This document shows positions 13,399 through 22,000 of a stretch of DNA of 24,972 bases, piece by piece. Origin of the DNA: a virus. A program made the position numbers and the translations under genes. Within the stretch, counting starts at the first letter, position 1; every line of letters starts with the position of its first letter. The stretch spans positions 1 to 24,972 of the IMG/VR virus record IMGVR_UViG_3300008267_000356. One strand, written 5' to 3'. The notes under the pieces were generated by a model, which saw nothing but the letters and a program-made list of their open reading frames with translations, was not told the DNA's origin and ran no database searches.

Positions 13399-15069
13399 AT
13401 GGCAAATTTAGTTCAATCCCTTTTGGCTGAATCCGCTGGTACTGCATTCTCTGATCAACATGGTGTTGCTCAGCGTCTTGCTAAGAAGTGGGGTAAGTCA
13501 GGCCTTCTCGAGGGCTTACATGATTACGACGCCAACAACATGGCCGTAATTCTCGAAAACCAAGCTAAACAGCTTGTAGTTGAATCTTCTACTACTAACG
13601 GTAATGCAAACTCTGGTGGTGCTACCTTTACCCCTGGTACTGGTGAGCAATGGGCTGGTGTAGCTCTTCCTTTGGTACGTAAGATCTTTGGTCAAATCGC
13701 TGCTAAAGAATTCGTTTCTGTACAGCCGATGAATCTTCCTGCTGGCTTGGTATTCTATCTTGACTTCCAGTATGGTAATACCAAGAATCCTTTCACCTCT
13801 GGTGATTCTCTTTATGGTACTCCAAGTGCTAACTTTGGTAACCTTGCAGCTGGCGCTCTTTATGGTGCTGGTAAGTTTGGTTATTCTTTGAACCAGTTCA
13901 GCGCTTCTTTCTCTTCTTCTTTGTCTGGATTCCTTTCTTCATCTGCAACTTTTGTTGATGTTGATTTTAGTTCTGACTATTCCGCTTCTATTGTAGCTTC
14001 AGGCTTAACTAAGCTTCAAGTTCCAACGTCTTCTTTGACTACTCCAAATCTTGATGGCGTTCGCGCTTTCATCATCACTGGTCCTAGCTTGACTTCTGCT
14101 GATAACTTACAACAATTTACTGCATTATCATCTAGCGCAGCTGGTGTATATGTAAACTTTGTAGTTAATAAAGCTGCTGTTGCTGCTACTGGTGGTAGTG
14201 CAAACTTCGTTGTATATTACAACAAAGCTACAGACTTCAATAGTCGTGGTGACTTCGAAGACAGGTCTGGTAACCCATCTGTTCCTAACAGTCTTTCTTC
14301 AACTTCTATCGTTATCCCTGAGATCAACGTACAAATGAAGAGCCAAACCATTTCTGCTAAAACTCGTAAGTTAAAAGCACAATGGACTCCAGAATTTGCA
14401 CAAGACTTGAATGCATACCATTCTCTTGATGCAGAAGCTGAATTGACCGGTCTTCTTTCTGAGCACATCTCTCTTGAGATCGACCTCGAAATCCTTGACA
14501 TGTTAATCCAAAATGCTCCAACCATTGAGTATTGGTCTGCTAAAGTTGGTAACCAAATCAACTCTACAAACACTGGATTTACTAGCAATACTGCTGGCGT
14601 TTATTACACTCAAATGAGCTGGTTCCAGACTTTGGGTATCAAACTCCAAAAAGTTTCTAATATCATCCATCAGCGTACCCTCCGTGGCGGTGCAAACTTC
14701 ATGGTAGTATCTCCTTCTGTAGCTACTATCCTTGAGTCTATCCCAGGATTTGCTGCTGATACCGATGGTGCAGCTGACACAATGAAGTATGCTTTTGGCG
14801 TACAAAAGATTGGTCAGTTGAACAGCCGTTACAAGGTTTACAAAAACCCTTACATGCTTGAGAATGTGATTCTCCTCGGTTTCCGTGGTAATCAATTCCT
14901 TGAGTGTGGCGCTGTTTACTCTCCATATGTTCCATTGATCATGACTCCATTAGTGTACGATCCAAATACCTTCACTCCAAGAAAAGGTATCATGACTCGT
15001 TACGCAATGACTATGGTACGTCCTGAATACTATGGCTTGGTAGTAGTATCTGATTTGAACGTAGTGTAA
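13399..15069 (+). CDS. 23: Major capsid protein (T4 gp23-like)
   Basis: HK97-fold hexamer subunit of the head, 556 aa against 521 in T4. ATG 13399 is chosen over the in-frame ATG at 13363 because the latter lies inside the scaffold gene, and MANLVQSLLAESAG is a typical start for this family. The N-terminal 62 residues look like the T4 propeptide: ILENQ (51-55) parallels FENQ in T4, and V-V-E62|S fits cleavage near T4 E65. The mature start continues to GGATFTPGTGEQWAG (73-87). Conserved blocks include KIFGQIAAKEFVSVQPMN and, near 427-450, RTLRGGANFMVVSPSVATIL. Residues about 160-300 are Ser/Thr/Ala-rich and look like an inserted surface domain. Codons are richer in C/G-ending forms than in neighbours, as expected for high expression. 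A terminator follows. Confidence 0.96.
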   Translation: MANLVQSLLAESAGTAFSDQHGVAQRLAKKWGKSGLLEGLHDYDANNMAVILENQAKQLVVESSTTNGNANSGGATFTPGTGEQWAGVALPLVRKIFGQIAAKEFVSVQPMNLPAGLVFYLDFQYGNTKNPFTSGDSLYGTPSANFGNLAAGALYGAGKFGYSLNQFSASFSSSLSGFLSSSATFVDVDFSSDYSASIVASGLTKLQVPTSSLTTPNLDGVRAFIITGPSLTSADNLQQFTALSSSAAGVYVNFVVNKAAVAATGGSANFVVYYNKATDFNSRGDFEDRSGNPSVPNSLSSTSIVIPEINVQMKSQTISAKTRKLKAQWTPEFAQDLNAYHSLDAEAELTGLLSEHISLEIDLEILDMLIQNAPTIEYWSAKVGNQINSTNTGFTSNTAGVYYTQMSWFQTLGIKLQKVSNIIHQRTLRGGANFMVVSPSVATILESIPGFAADTDGAADTMKYAFGVQKIGQLNSRYKVYKNPYMLENVILLGFRGNQFLECGAVYSPYVPLIMTPLVYDPNTFTPRKGIMTRYAMTMVRPEYYGLVVVSDLNVV

Positions 15070-15090
15070 TTTAACCTACAATAAATCATA

Positions 15091-15120
15091 AAAGCCCAAC
15101 CCCGTAAGGTTGGGTTTTTT
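15091..15120 (+). terminator. Rho-independent terminator after the major capsid gene
   Basis: CCCAACC (15095-15101) pairs with GGTTGGG (15108-15114) around the 6-nt loop CCGTAA and is followed by six T. Flanking AAAG can extend the stem against the T-run. It is the only strong terminator in the window and separates the head unit from the PhoH/neck unit. Confidence 0.93.
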
Positions 15121-15135
15121 ATTTAGTATTGTCCA

Positions 15136-15144
15136 ATATTTATT
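15136..15144 (+). promoter_or_regulatory. Recurrent intergenic motif ATATTTATT, copy 5
   Basis: ATATTTATT between the capsid terminator and the PhoH gene, where a new transcript would have to begin. Of the six copies, this placement best fits a promoter element. Confidence 0.45.
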
Positions 15145-15160
15145 TGAAAGGTAGTTGAAT

Positions 15161-15826
15161 ATGGTTGACAAAAGCGCCAAGCGTAGGCCAAAAAATGAGA
15201 TAAGGTTTCAAGTTCAACTTAATGATGAGCAAAAAGAAGCCAAACTAGTTATATTAAATAATAAAATAACTGTGTTGAAAGGTCAAGCAGGTTCTGGAAA
15301 GTCTTTAATTGCAGCACAAGTTGCGCTAGATCTTTTATTTCGTAAAGAAGTAGAAAAGATTATATTGACAAGACCTGCTGTAACTTCTGGTGAAGAAATA
15401 GGATACTTACCAGGAGACAAAGATGCCAAGTTAGCACCTTATACAGCAGCTATATATGACAACATGTATAGGCTTTATAATAAAGAGAAGATAGATAAAG
15501 AAATAGCAGAAGGTAATATTGAAGTAATACCTTTAGCATTCATGAGAGGAAGAAACTTAACTAATTGTTGTGTAGTAGTAGATGAAGGCCAAAATATAAC
15601 TCATAGACAAATGGAGTTAATATTAGGTCGTATATGTAATGGTAGCAAGATGGTCATATGTGGAGATACGGCTCAGATAGATTTAAAAGATAAAAAGATC
15701 AGTGGTTTTAACTTTATATGCACCAATTTTAATGCGGTGCCAGGTTTTGCAGTTGTCACTTTGAAAACAAATCATCGTGATCCAATAGTAGAACAAATTC
15801 TAGAAATATATAAAGCACACGATTAA
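15161..15826 (+). CDS. phoH: PhoH-like ATPase
   Basis: A 221-aa P-loop NTPase of the PhoH family, common in marine phages; its role in infection is unsettled (RNA- or phosphate-related roles have been proposed). Visible motifs are Walker A GQAGSGKS (41-48), TRPAVTSGEEIGYLPGD (70-86), Walker B VVVDEGQN (138-145), sensor-like ICGDTAQIDL (166-175) and the NHRDPIVE end motif. ATG 15161 is preferred over the in-frame TTG at 15155: GAAAGG at 15146-15151 gives good SD spacing to the ATG and poor spacing to the TTG. It is the only gene here with a clear SD-like sequence. Its place between the capsid and neck genes is unlike T4. The stop overlaps the gp13 start (TAATG). Confidence 0.95.
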   Translation: MVDKSAKRRPKNEIRFQVQLNDEQKEAKLVILNNKITVLKGQAGSGKSLIAAQVALDLLFRKEVEKIILTRPAVTSGEEIGYLPGDKDAKLAPYTAAIYDNMYRLYNKEKIDKEIAEGNIEVIPLAFMRGRNLTNCCVVVDEGQNITHRQMELILGRICNGSKMVICGDTAQIDLKDKKISGFNFICTNFNAVPGFAVVTLKTNHRDPIVEQILEIYKAHD

Positions 15827-17016
15827 TGGCATCAACTTCAACAACACCAATATGGGATGGAACAGCAGGTCCAATAGCAGGAGCAACTCCTTTTGGATTT
15901 TATGATTCAGACGCGCAGTTCCAAGCAGACGGTCCTAAAGTAGCGCAATTTGTTACTAGAAAATTAGGATATCCTATAATGGAAGTAGAACTTCAATCAG
16001 GTTCTATCTATGCCTGTTTTGAAGAAGCGGTTTCTGTATATGCAGAAGAAATTTATCAATCAAAAATAAAAGACAACTATCTTACTTTAGAAGGGGCATC
16101 AACATCATCTGCTTTAAATAATACAGTAGTTGTACCTAACTTAAATTCTACCATAGTAATGGCTCAGAATTATGGTACACCAATACAAGTAGGCGGTTAT
16201 ATTAATCAGTATAAAGCTGCATTATACTTAACATCAAGCCAACAAATATATGATTTACAAGCTTGGGCAATAACAGGAAGTCTTATAACTCCAAATGATA
16301 GACTAATTATAAACAGGATATATTATGAAGCTCAACCTGCTATTAATCAATACTATGATCCATATATTGGAGGCAGTATTAACTATCAAGGTGCTACTGA
16401 AAACTTTGGTTGGACATCATATTCACCAGGTTTAAACTTTGTTTTATTCCCTATCTATTGGGATATATCTAGAATACAAGAGATTGAGATGTCTAATAAT
16501 GTTAGACGTTCAATGTATTCATTTGCTATAACTAATAACAAATTAACTATATTTCCTTGGCCTGAAAAAGATGGCATAGTTGTATGGGTTGATTATGCAA
16601 AAGGTAGTGAAGTATCTAGTATTTCTGCAAATAGCCCATATACAAATGCTAATGGCACGCCTAATACTGGATTAATTAGTAACCCATCAAATGTTCCATA
16701 TACAACCATAACCTATAGCCAAATAAATCAACCAGGTAGACAGTGGATATATGAATATGTTCTTGCATTAGCATCTGAGTTACTAGGTTTAATTAGAGGT
16801 AAATATACCCAGGTTCCTGTACCAGGTGCAGAAGTTACACTAAATGCAGCTGATTTAATATCAAAAGGTAAAGAGCAACAAACAGCTCTTAGAGAAAGGC
16901 TTAGAGGAGATTTAGCAGATATGAGTCGTCAAGCGCAGTTAGAGCGTAAACAATCAGAGAATCAATCTATTTCAAGCACTTTAAATGAAGTGCCAATGTT
17001 CATATATATCGGATAG
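15826..17016 (+). CDS. 13: Neck protein (T4 gp13-like)
   Basis: Head-completion/neck protein that joins the filled head to the tail. The 396 aa exceed T4 gp13 (309). The N-terminal FVTRKLGYPIMEVELQSGSI (42-61) and the C-terminal ALASELLGLIRGKYTQVPVP (314-333), followed by GAEVTLNAADLISKG, are the family marks I recognise. The middle (about 85-300) is rich in Tyr, Asn and Ser and accounts for the extra length. After the conserved C-terminal helix comes a Gln/Arg-rich tail (DMSRQAQLERKQSENQ). It is translationally coupled to PhoH upstream by TAATG. The gp13-gp14-gp15 order as in T4 supports the calls of all three. Confidence 0.88.
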   Translation: MASTSTTPIWDGTAGPIAGATPFGFYDSDAQFQADGPKVAQFVTRKLGYPIMEVELQSGSIYACFEEAVSVYAEEIYQSKIKDNYLTLEGASTSSALNNTVVVPNLNSTIVMAQNYGTPIQVGGYINQYKAALYLTSSQQIYDLQAWAITGSLITPNDRLIINRIYYEAQPAINQYYDPYIGGSINYQGATENFGWTSYSPGLNFVLFPIYWDISRIQEIEMSNNVRRSMYSFAITNNKLTIFPWPEKDGIVVWVDYAKGSEVSSISANSPYTNANGTPNTGLISNPSNVPYTTITYSQINQPGRQWIYEYVLALASELLGLIRGKYTQVPVPGAEVTLNAADLISKGKEQQTALRERLRGDLADMSRQAQLERKQSENQSISSTLNEVPMFIYIG

Positions 17017-17019
17017 ACT

Positions 17020-17511
17020 ATGTCAATGTTTGGATCAGCGAGAGATGTTGCTACCTTTAAGATCTTTAGTAAAGAGCTTGTTGAAGATATTATTTCTCAA
17101 GAAGTTGGATACTATAAAATAAAATTAGATGATACTAAACCTAATATATATGGTGAATCTCTAACTAAATATTTTATTGGTCCTGTATTAATACCGTGTT
17201 TGATAGTAAGAGGAGAATTTACTAAAGAAGATTCTGATTTTGGTCTAGATACAAATAGGGACGTAGATTTTAGATTCTTTAAAGACCATATGATAGAAGC
17301 AAACGTTTATCCAGAAGTTGGTGATGTTGTTATGTATAATGAAGCCTATTATGAGATAGATAATGTAAATGAAAACCAATTAATATTAGGAAAGAATCCA
17401 GACTATACCTATTCAAATGGCACAACAAATTTTGGTCAATCTTATTCATATATATTAACAGGACACTATTCAAGCCCTGATAAGCTTGGTATAACTAAAG
17501 AAAGATTATAA
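17020..17511 (+). CDS. 14: Neck protein (T4 gp14-like), short form
   Basis: Second neck protein, working with gp13 at the head-tail joint. The 163 aa are much shorter than T4 gp14 (256). The similarity to T4 is modest but collinear: an early segment with NIYGESLTKYF (T4 has LIFGEDLKNKF), a middle FFKDHM (T4 LFKHQV), then PEVGDVVMYNEAYYEIDNV (T4 KEGDLIYFPMDNSLFEI) and QLILGKNPDY. The T4 C-terminal third is absent. Placement between gp13 and gp15 is the strongest support. The stop overlaps the next start (TAATG). Confidence 0.8.
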   Translation: MSMFGSARDVATFKIFSKELVEDIISQEVGYYKIKLDDTKPNIYGESLTKYFIGPVLIPCLIVRGEFTKEDSDFGLDTNRDVDFRFFKDHMIEANVYPEVGDVVMYNEAYYEIDNVNENQLILGKNPDYTYSNGTTNFGQSYSYILTGHYSSPDKLGITKERL

Positions 17512-18773
17512 TGTCAATACAAGTAGTTAGACCACAAAATAGACAGGAATTTATGAGTAAAATCATAGGTCCTGCTTATGATCCTAAAGAAGGAACAGTA
17601 GCAAAGCCTTTTTCTGAACCTACTAAATTAGGACAGCCAGAAAATAATAGATTTTTAGAGACTAGTAAAAAGGCAGATAATGATAAGGACTTTGCTATTG
17701 GTATAAAAGATGTAGACGAAGCAATATTTCATTATTTTAATAATATATTAAGATTAAGTGTAGTCCAAAATAATACAAAAATAACTATACCAGTTATATA
17801 TGGAACACCGGAAAACTGGAAAAGTGTACAGTTAGATGGTTACTATCGCGATGAGAATGGTAAATTAATGGCGCCTCTATTAATGTTTAAAAGAGCATCA
17901 GTAACCCAGAATAAAAATTTAGGTTATAAGTTAGATGGTAACATGGTTCATAATGTTCAACTATTTAAAAAAGCTTTTAATAAAGCTAATATATATAGTA
18001 ACTTTGGAGTATTAAATAGTAGAACCCCAGAAACAAAATATATAGTATCTGCTAGTCCAGATTATGTTACAGTAGAATATCAGTGTATACTATGGACTTA
18101 TTTTGTGGAGCAGATGGATAAGCTAATTGAACAGGTAAATTTCGCATCCAGAAGCTATTGGGGTGATCCTAACCGCTTTCTATTCTATAGTTCAATAGAA
18201 TCATTTCAAGACTCTATAACCTATAATGTAGGTGACAACCGTGCGGTTAGAACTAATTTTAATATTACTTTAAACGGATATCTAATTCCTGATAGTCTTA
18301 ATAAAATGTTAGCTACTCCTGGTAATTCATACGGAGTATCTAAAGTAATATTTGGACTAGAAACTTCTTCTGGAACTGAAGAGTTTTCTGCTAGAGTGAA
18401 AAAAGGTAAATCTGGACAAACTAAATCTGTACTATTAAACGATTCTGTGAATAATGTAAATATAACAAATAACTTTGGTACAACAGATCCTGCTGTATTA
18501 AATTATATCAATACTAATAAGACTGTAGTTGGAACTTACGTATTATCTACTACTGTTACCTTCCCTAATGGTTGGTTAACAGCACCAAGCCCGCTTCCTG
18601 CTACTAGCTTAGCTAACTTTAGCTTCTTTGTAAATGGTCAATATGTTGAGCCATCTAGTATAGTTAGTTTTGTAGATGGTGGAAGTAGTGCAGTATTAGT
18701 TATAAATCCAACACTATTAGGATATAGTTTTGAAGCCGATGATGTTATAATAGCAATAGGCAAATTTAATTAA
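17511..18773 (+). CDS. 15: Proximal tail sheath stabiliser (T4 gp15-like) with C-terminal extension
   Basis: Caps the head-proximal end of the tail and binds the neck. The 420 aa compare with 272 in T4. The core shows FHYFNNILRLSVVQNNTKIT followed by IPVIYGTPENWK (about 73-104), LMAPLLMFKRAS, and YIVSASPDYVTVEYQCILWT then YFVEQMDKLIEQVNFASRSY (about 177-216). FLFYSSIESFQDS and NFNITLNGYLIPDS follow, all in the order expected for gp15. The region after about 285 is extra and holds a beta-rich end domain (FSFFVNGQYVEPSSIVSFVD). I did not identify that fold; it may be a later addition exposed at the neck. The start overlaps the gp14 stop. Confidence 0.87.
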   Translation: MSIQVVRPQNRQEFMSKIIGPAYDPKEGTVAKPFSEPTKLGQPENNRFLETSKKADNDKDFAIGIKDVDEAIFHYFNNILRLSVVQNNTKITIPVIYGTPENWKSVQLDGYYRDENGKLMAPLLMFKRASVTQNKNLGYKLDGNMVHNVQLFKKAFNKANIYSNFGVLNSRTPETKYIVSASPDYVTVEYQCILWTYFVEQMDKLIEQVNFASRSYWGDPNRFLFYSSIESFQDSITYNVGDNRAVRTNFNITLNGYLIPDSLNKMLATPGNSYGVSKVIFGLETSSGTEEFSARVKKGKSGQTKSVLLNDSVNNVNITNNFGTTDPAVLNYINTNKTVVGTYVLSTTVTFPNGWLTAPSPLPATSLANFSFFVNGQYVEPSSIVSFVDGGSSAVLVINPTLLGYSFEADDVIIAIGKFN

Positions 18774-18774
18774 T

Positions 18775-18996
18775 ATGGCTAGATTAAAACTAAAACAAGT
18801 CTTATCTAATTTACAGTATAATACTACTAATTCTCAACTTATTTTAAGTGGTAGTGGAGTTGGGGTCGACTTTGTTATTTCTGGTTCTACAGTTATTACT
18901 TCAACACCTATAAAAACAGGTTCTTTAACTATTCAAGATATCGATTCTTTTGGAGATTCTGGCTCATTCTACACAGTAGATTTAGGAGAATACTAA
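18775..18996 (+). CDS. 73-aa protein between gp15 and the tail fibre
   Basis: A small beta-rich, Ser/Thr/Gly-rich protein of unknown function. It begins MARLKLKQVLSNLQYN and ends DIDSFGDSGSFYTVDLGEY. The stretch ITSTPIKTGSLTIQDID resembles the 'ITGSLxI' turns of the fibre that follows, so it may be a small adaptor or fibre-associated protein. This is inference from composition and place. The gene begins one base after the gp15 stop, and its stop overlaps an ATATTTATA element. Confidence 0.75.
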   Translation: MARLKLKQVLSNLQYNTTNSQLILSGSGVGVDFVISGSTVITSTPIKTGSLTIQDIDSFGDSGSFYTVDLGEY

Positions 18997-19004
18997 TATT
19001 TATA
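18996..19004 (+). promoter_or_regulatory. Recurrent intergenic motif ATATTTATA, copy 6
   Basis: ATATTTATA overlaps the last base of the 73-aa gene's stop and precedes the tail-fibre ATG by 51 nt. It is identical to copy 1, including the following AG, and sits just upstream of a perfect palindrome. Confidence 0.42.
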
Positions 19005-19007
19005 AGT

Positions 19008-19021
19008 GAACTATATAGTTC
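19008..19021. promoter_or_regulatory. 14-bp perfect palindrome before the tail fibre gene
   Basis: GAACTATATAGTTC is its own reverse complement and lies 34 nt before the fibre ATG, 3 nt after the ATATTTATA element. It may be an operator for a dimeric regulator or a small RNA stem. It is the only such site noticed in the intergenic gaps. Confidence 0.45.
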
Positions 19022-19055
19022 GTAATTAGTATACACCAAAACCCGATCCAGACAC

Positions 19056-22000
19056 ATGTCTAACCAATTTTTAAAGCTGCGCCGTTCAGCGGTGCCAGGT
19101 AAGGTTCCTACTACATCCTCACTAGAGTTTGGAGAAATAGCCTTAAATACATTTGATGGGTTAGCATTCATAAAAAAGTCTGGTTCTAATGGTGAAGAGA
19201 TTGTTACAATAGGTAACACTACAGGCGCATTTACAGGATCTTTTTCTGGTTCTTTTATTGGTAATTTACAAGGTACTGCTAGTTGGGCAATTAATGCAAT
19301 AACAGCATCCTATGCTTTAAATGCAGGTACAGGGAATGTTAGCGGTTCACAATATTATGTTGCCGTATTTAGTGGAAGTAGTTCTGTAACAACGGGTTCT
19401 ATATATGATTCAGGATCTTTTACAGCAATAGGAGCAACATCATCAATTCATATAGATGCACCTGAAAGATTTTTAGTAGAAGCAGGAGAAACTGATTCAT
19501 ATAATTTAATATCAGGCCATGGATCTATAAATAATTATATCCAATTAAATGTAAAGAATTTTAGTTCTGGAATAACCGCATCTTCTGATATAGTAGCTAC
19601 TAATAATATTGGTGATGAAGAAAGTTACTTCATCAATATGGGTATTAATGGAGACGGTTACAATATAGATGGAGGAATTGGGAGCCAAAACGATGCTTAC
19701 TTATATTCAACCGGTGAAAACCTATTAATAGGTAATGCTTCCGAAGGCAAATCTGTTATACTATTTAATGGCACAGGATCAGCAATAGAAAATGCTCGCG
19801 TATTTATAAATCCTGGAGGAACAGTAGGTATAAATACAAGTGATACAAATATATCTAATCCTGAATCTTTATTAGTTGAACCGTTAACTACTTCTCCAAC
19901 TCAATTTAATAATCTTATTATAGGTAGAGGTATAATTAATGAAAGCTATTTACAGTTTAATTTAATTAATAGAGGAACGGGTTCGTATGCATCAGCAGAT
20001 ATTGTTGCTTCAAATGATGCTTCAACTGAAGTACTTAATTATATTGATATGGGTATTAATGCAAGTACTCATATATTTGATCCTAGTTTTGCTCCTGGTA
20101 CTGGTAATGATACTTATTTGTTGTCTACTGGTAAAAATTTATTAATAGGTAGTGCTACATCTGGTAGCTTAATATTATGGACTAGTACAGACTTTAATAA
20201 CGAACAAAGCGCTAAATTAATTTTAAAATATAACAATCAACATGAAATAAGTGGTTCTATAAATGTTAGTGGTAGTATTTTTAATCCACTTATTACTCAA
20301 AATAATTCATTATCTGGGTCATTAGTTGCTGTAAATCCATCAACCGGTCTTTTCCAATATACAAATACAGCAGCAACTGCCTCCTCAGCAGATGATTTTA
20401 CAGTAAGAGGAACTCTTATAGCACAAACAATTCATGCTCAAACAATTACATCTTCTACTGAATATATAACTGGATCAACTATATTTGGTTCTTTATTAAC
20501 AGATATTCATCAGTTTACTGGATCAGTGGATATAACTGGTTCTTTAATTATAAACGGCACCTCCTATACTGCTGCTACATCTGGTACTTCAGGTACTGCT
20601 GGTTCATCAGGAACCACAGGAAGTTCTGGCTCGTCAGGTACTAGTGGAAGTACTGGGACATCAGGTAGTGCAGGAAGTAGTGGAACCACAGGAAGTTCTG
20701 GCTCGTCAGGTACTAGTGGAAGTACTGGGACATCAGGTAGTGCAGGAAGTAGTGGTAGTGCTGGCTCTGCAGGTAGTTCAGGAACTGCTGGTTCATCTGG
20801 AACTGCCGGGTCTTCCGGAAGTAGTGGATCCACTGGGACATCAGGATCTTCTGGTAGCACAGGTTCATCAGGAACAAGCGGAAGCACCGGTACCTCAGGC
20901 ACTGCTGGTAGTTCTGGTACTGCAGGAAGTTCTGGTACAACAGGCTCATCTGGTAGTGCTGGTACAGCAGGAACATCTGGTTCTGCTGGCACAGCAGGAA
21001 GCTCTGGTAGTACTGGCACATCAGGTACTAGTGGAAGCTCAGGTACTGCAGGTAGTTCTGGAACAGCTGGCTCAAGTGGAACAGCTGGCACAGCAGGAAG
21101 CTCTGGTAGTACTGGCTCGTCAGGTACTACAGGTTCTAGTGGAAGTGCTGGATCTTCTGGTAGCGCAGGCACTGCTGGTAGTTCTGGTACGGCAGGAAGT
21201 AGCGGAACTACAGGAACCTCTGGTAGTACTGGCACAGCTGGCACATCTGGAACAGCTGGCACGGCAGGAAGCTCTGGTAGTACTGGCACATCTGGAACAG
21301 CTGGCACAGCAGGAAGCTCTGGTACTGCGGGTAGTTCTGGAAGTAGCGGCACTACTGGAACTAGCGGAACCTCAGGCTCATCAGGAAGTAGCGGTAGTGC
21401 GGGTACATCTGGTAGTGCTGGTTCTAGTGGAACTGGATTTAATACTATTAGTAATCCTGCAGTAGGAAGAGTTTTATTATCTGATGGTACAGTTAATGCT
21501 GCAACAGCTGAAACAAATCTAAACTTTTTAAATAATACTTTATATGTAACTGGAAGTATTATAACTAATGGTTCAATTACAGCGCAGACTTTAATTGTTC
21601 AAGATATTACTTCTTCAAGAGAATATATAACAGGATCTACTATATTTGGTAGCTTATTAACAGATACTCATCAATTTACAGGTTCAGTTAGTATAACTGG
21701 CTCTTTAAGGCTCTCTACTCCGACTTACAATACTTCTAGCATAAATGTATTAACTTACAATACAGCAAGTAGTACAGTAGAATACAGTACAATCAACGAC
21801 TTGATGTTTACCAAAAACGTTGTTACTGTAGGTCTACCTGGAAGTTTAAATGTTGATTTTAATTCTGTTAAAGCAGCTGTTGATAGTATTACTGATGCTA
21901 CATCCACAAATACATACACAGTAAGAGTACACGCTGGTTTATATAATGAAGATCAAATTCGACTAAAATCGTTTGTTGCTGTAGTAGGTGACAGTTCTGA

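Noticed and set aside
15127-15138. TATTG-TC-CAATA inverted repeat before PhoH
   Set aside because: Only five AT-rich pairs with a two-base centre; expected by chance.
15155-15160. TTG start for PhoH
   Set aside because: ATG 15161 has better spacing from GAAAGG, and the two extra residues add nothing.
20564-21352. A 262-codon Pro/Val/Leu-rich open frame on the minus strand
   Set aside because: It is the antisense of the Gly-X-Y repeat; the three-residue period mirrors the fibre codons, and the start lacks context.
20583-21428. CRISPR-like appearance of short repeats
   Set aside because: The repeats are codon-phased Gly-X-Y without unique spacers of constant length.
20644-21465. A 273-codon Val/Leu/Gln-rich open frame on the plus strand in another frame
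   Set aside because: Shift-frame shadow of the same repeat inside the open fibre frame.
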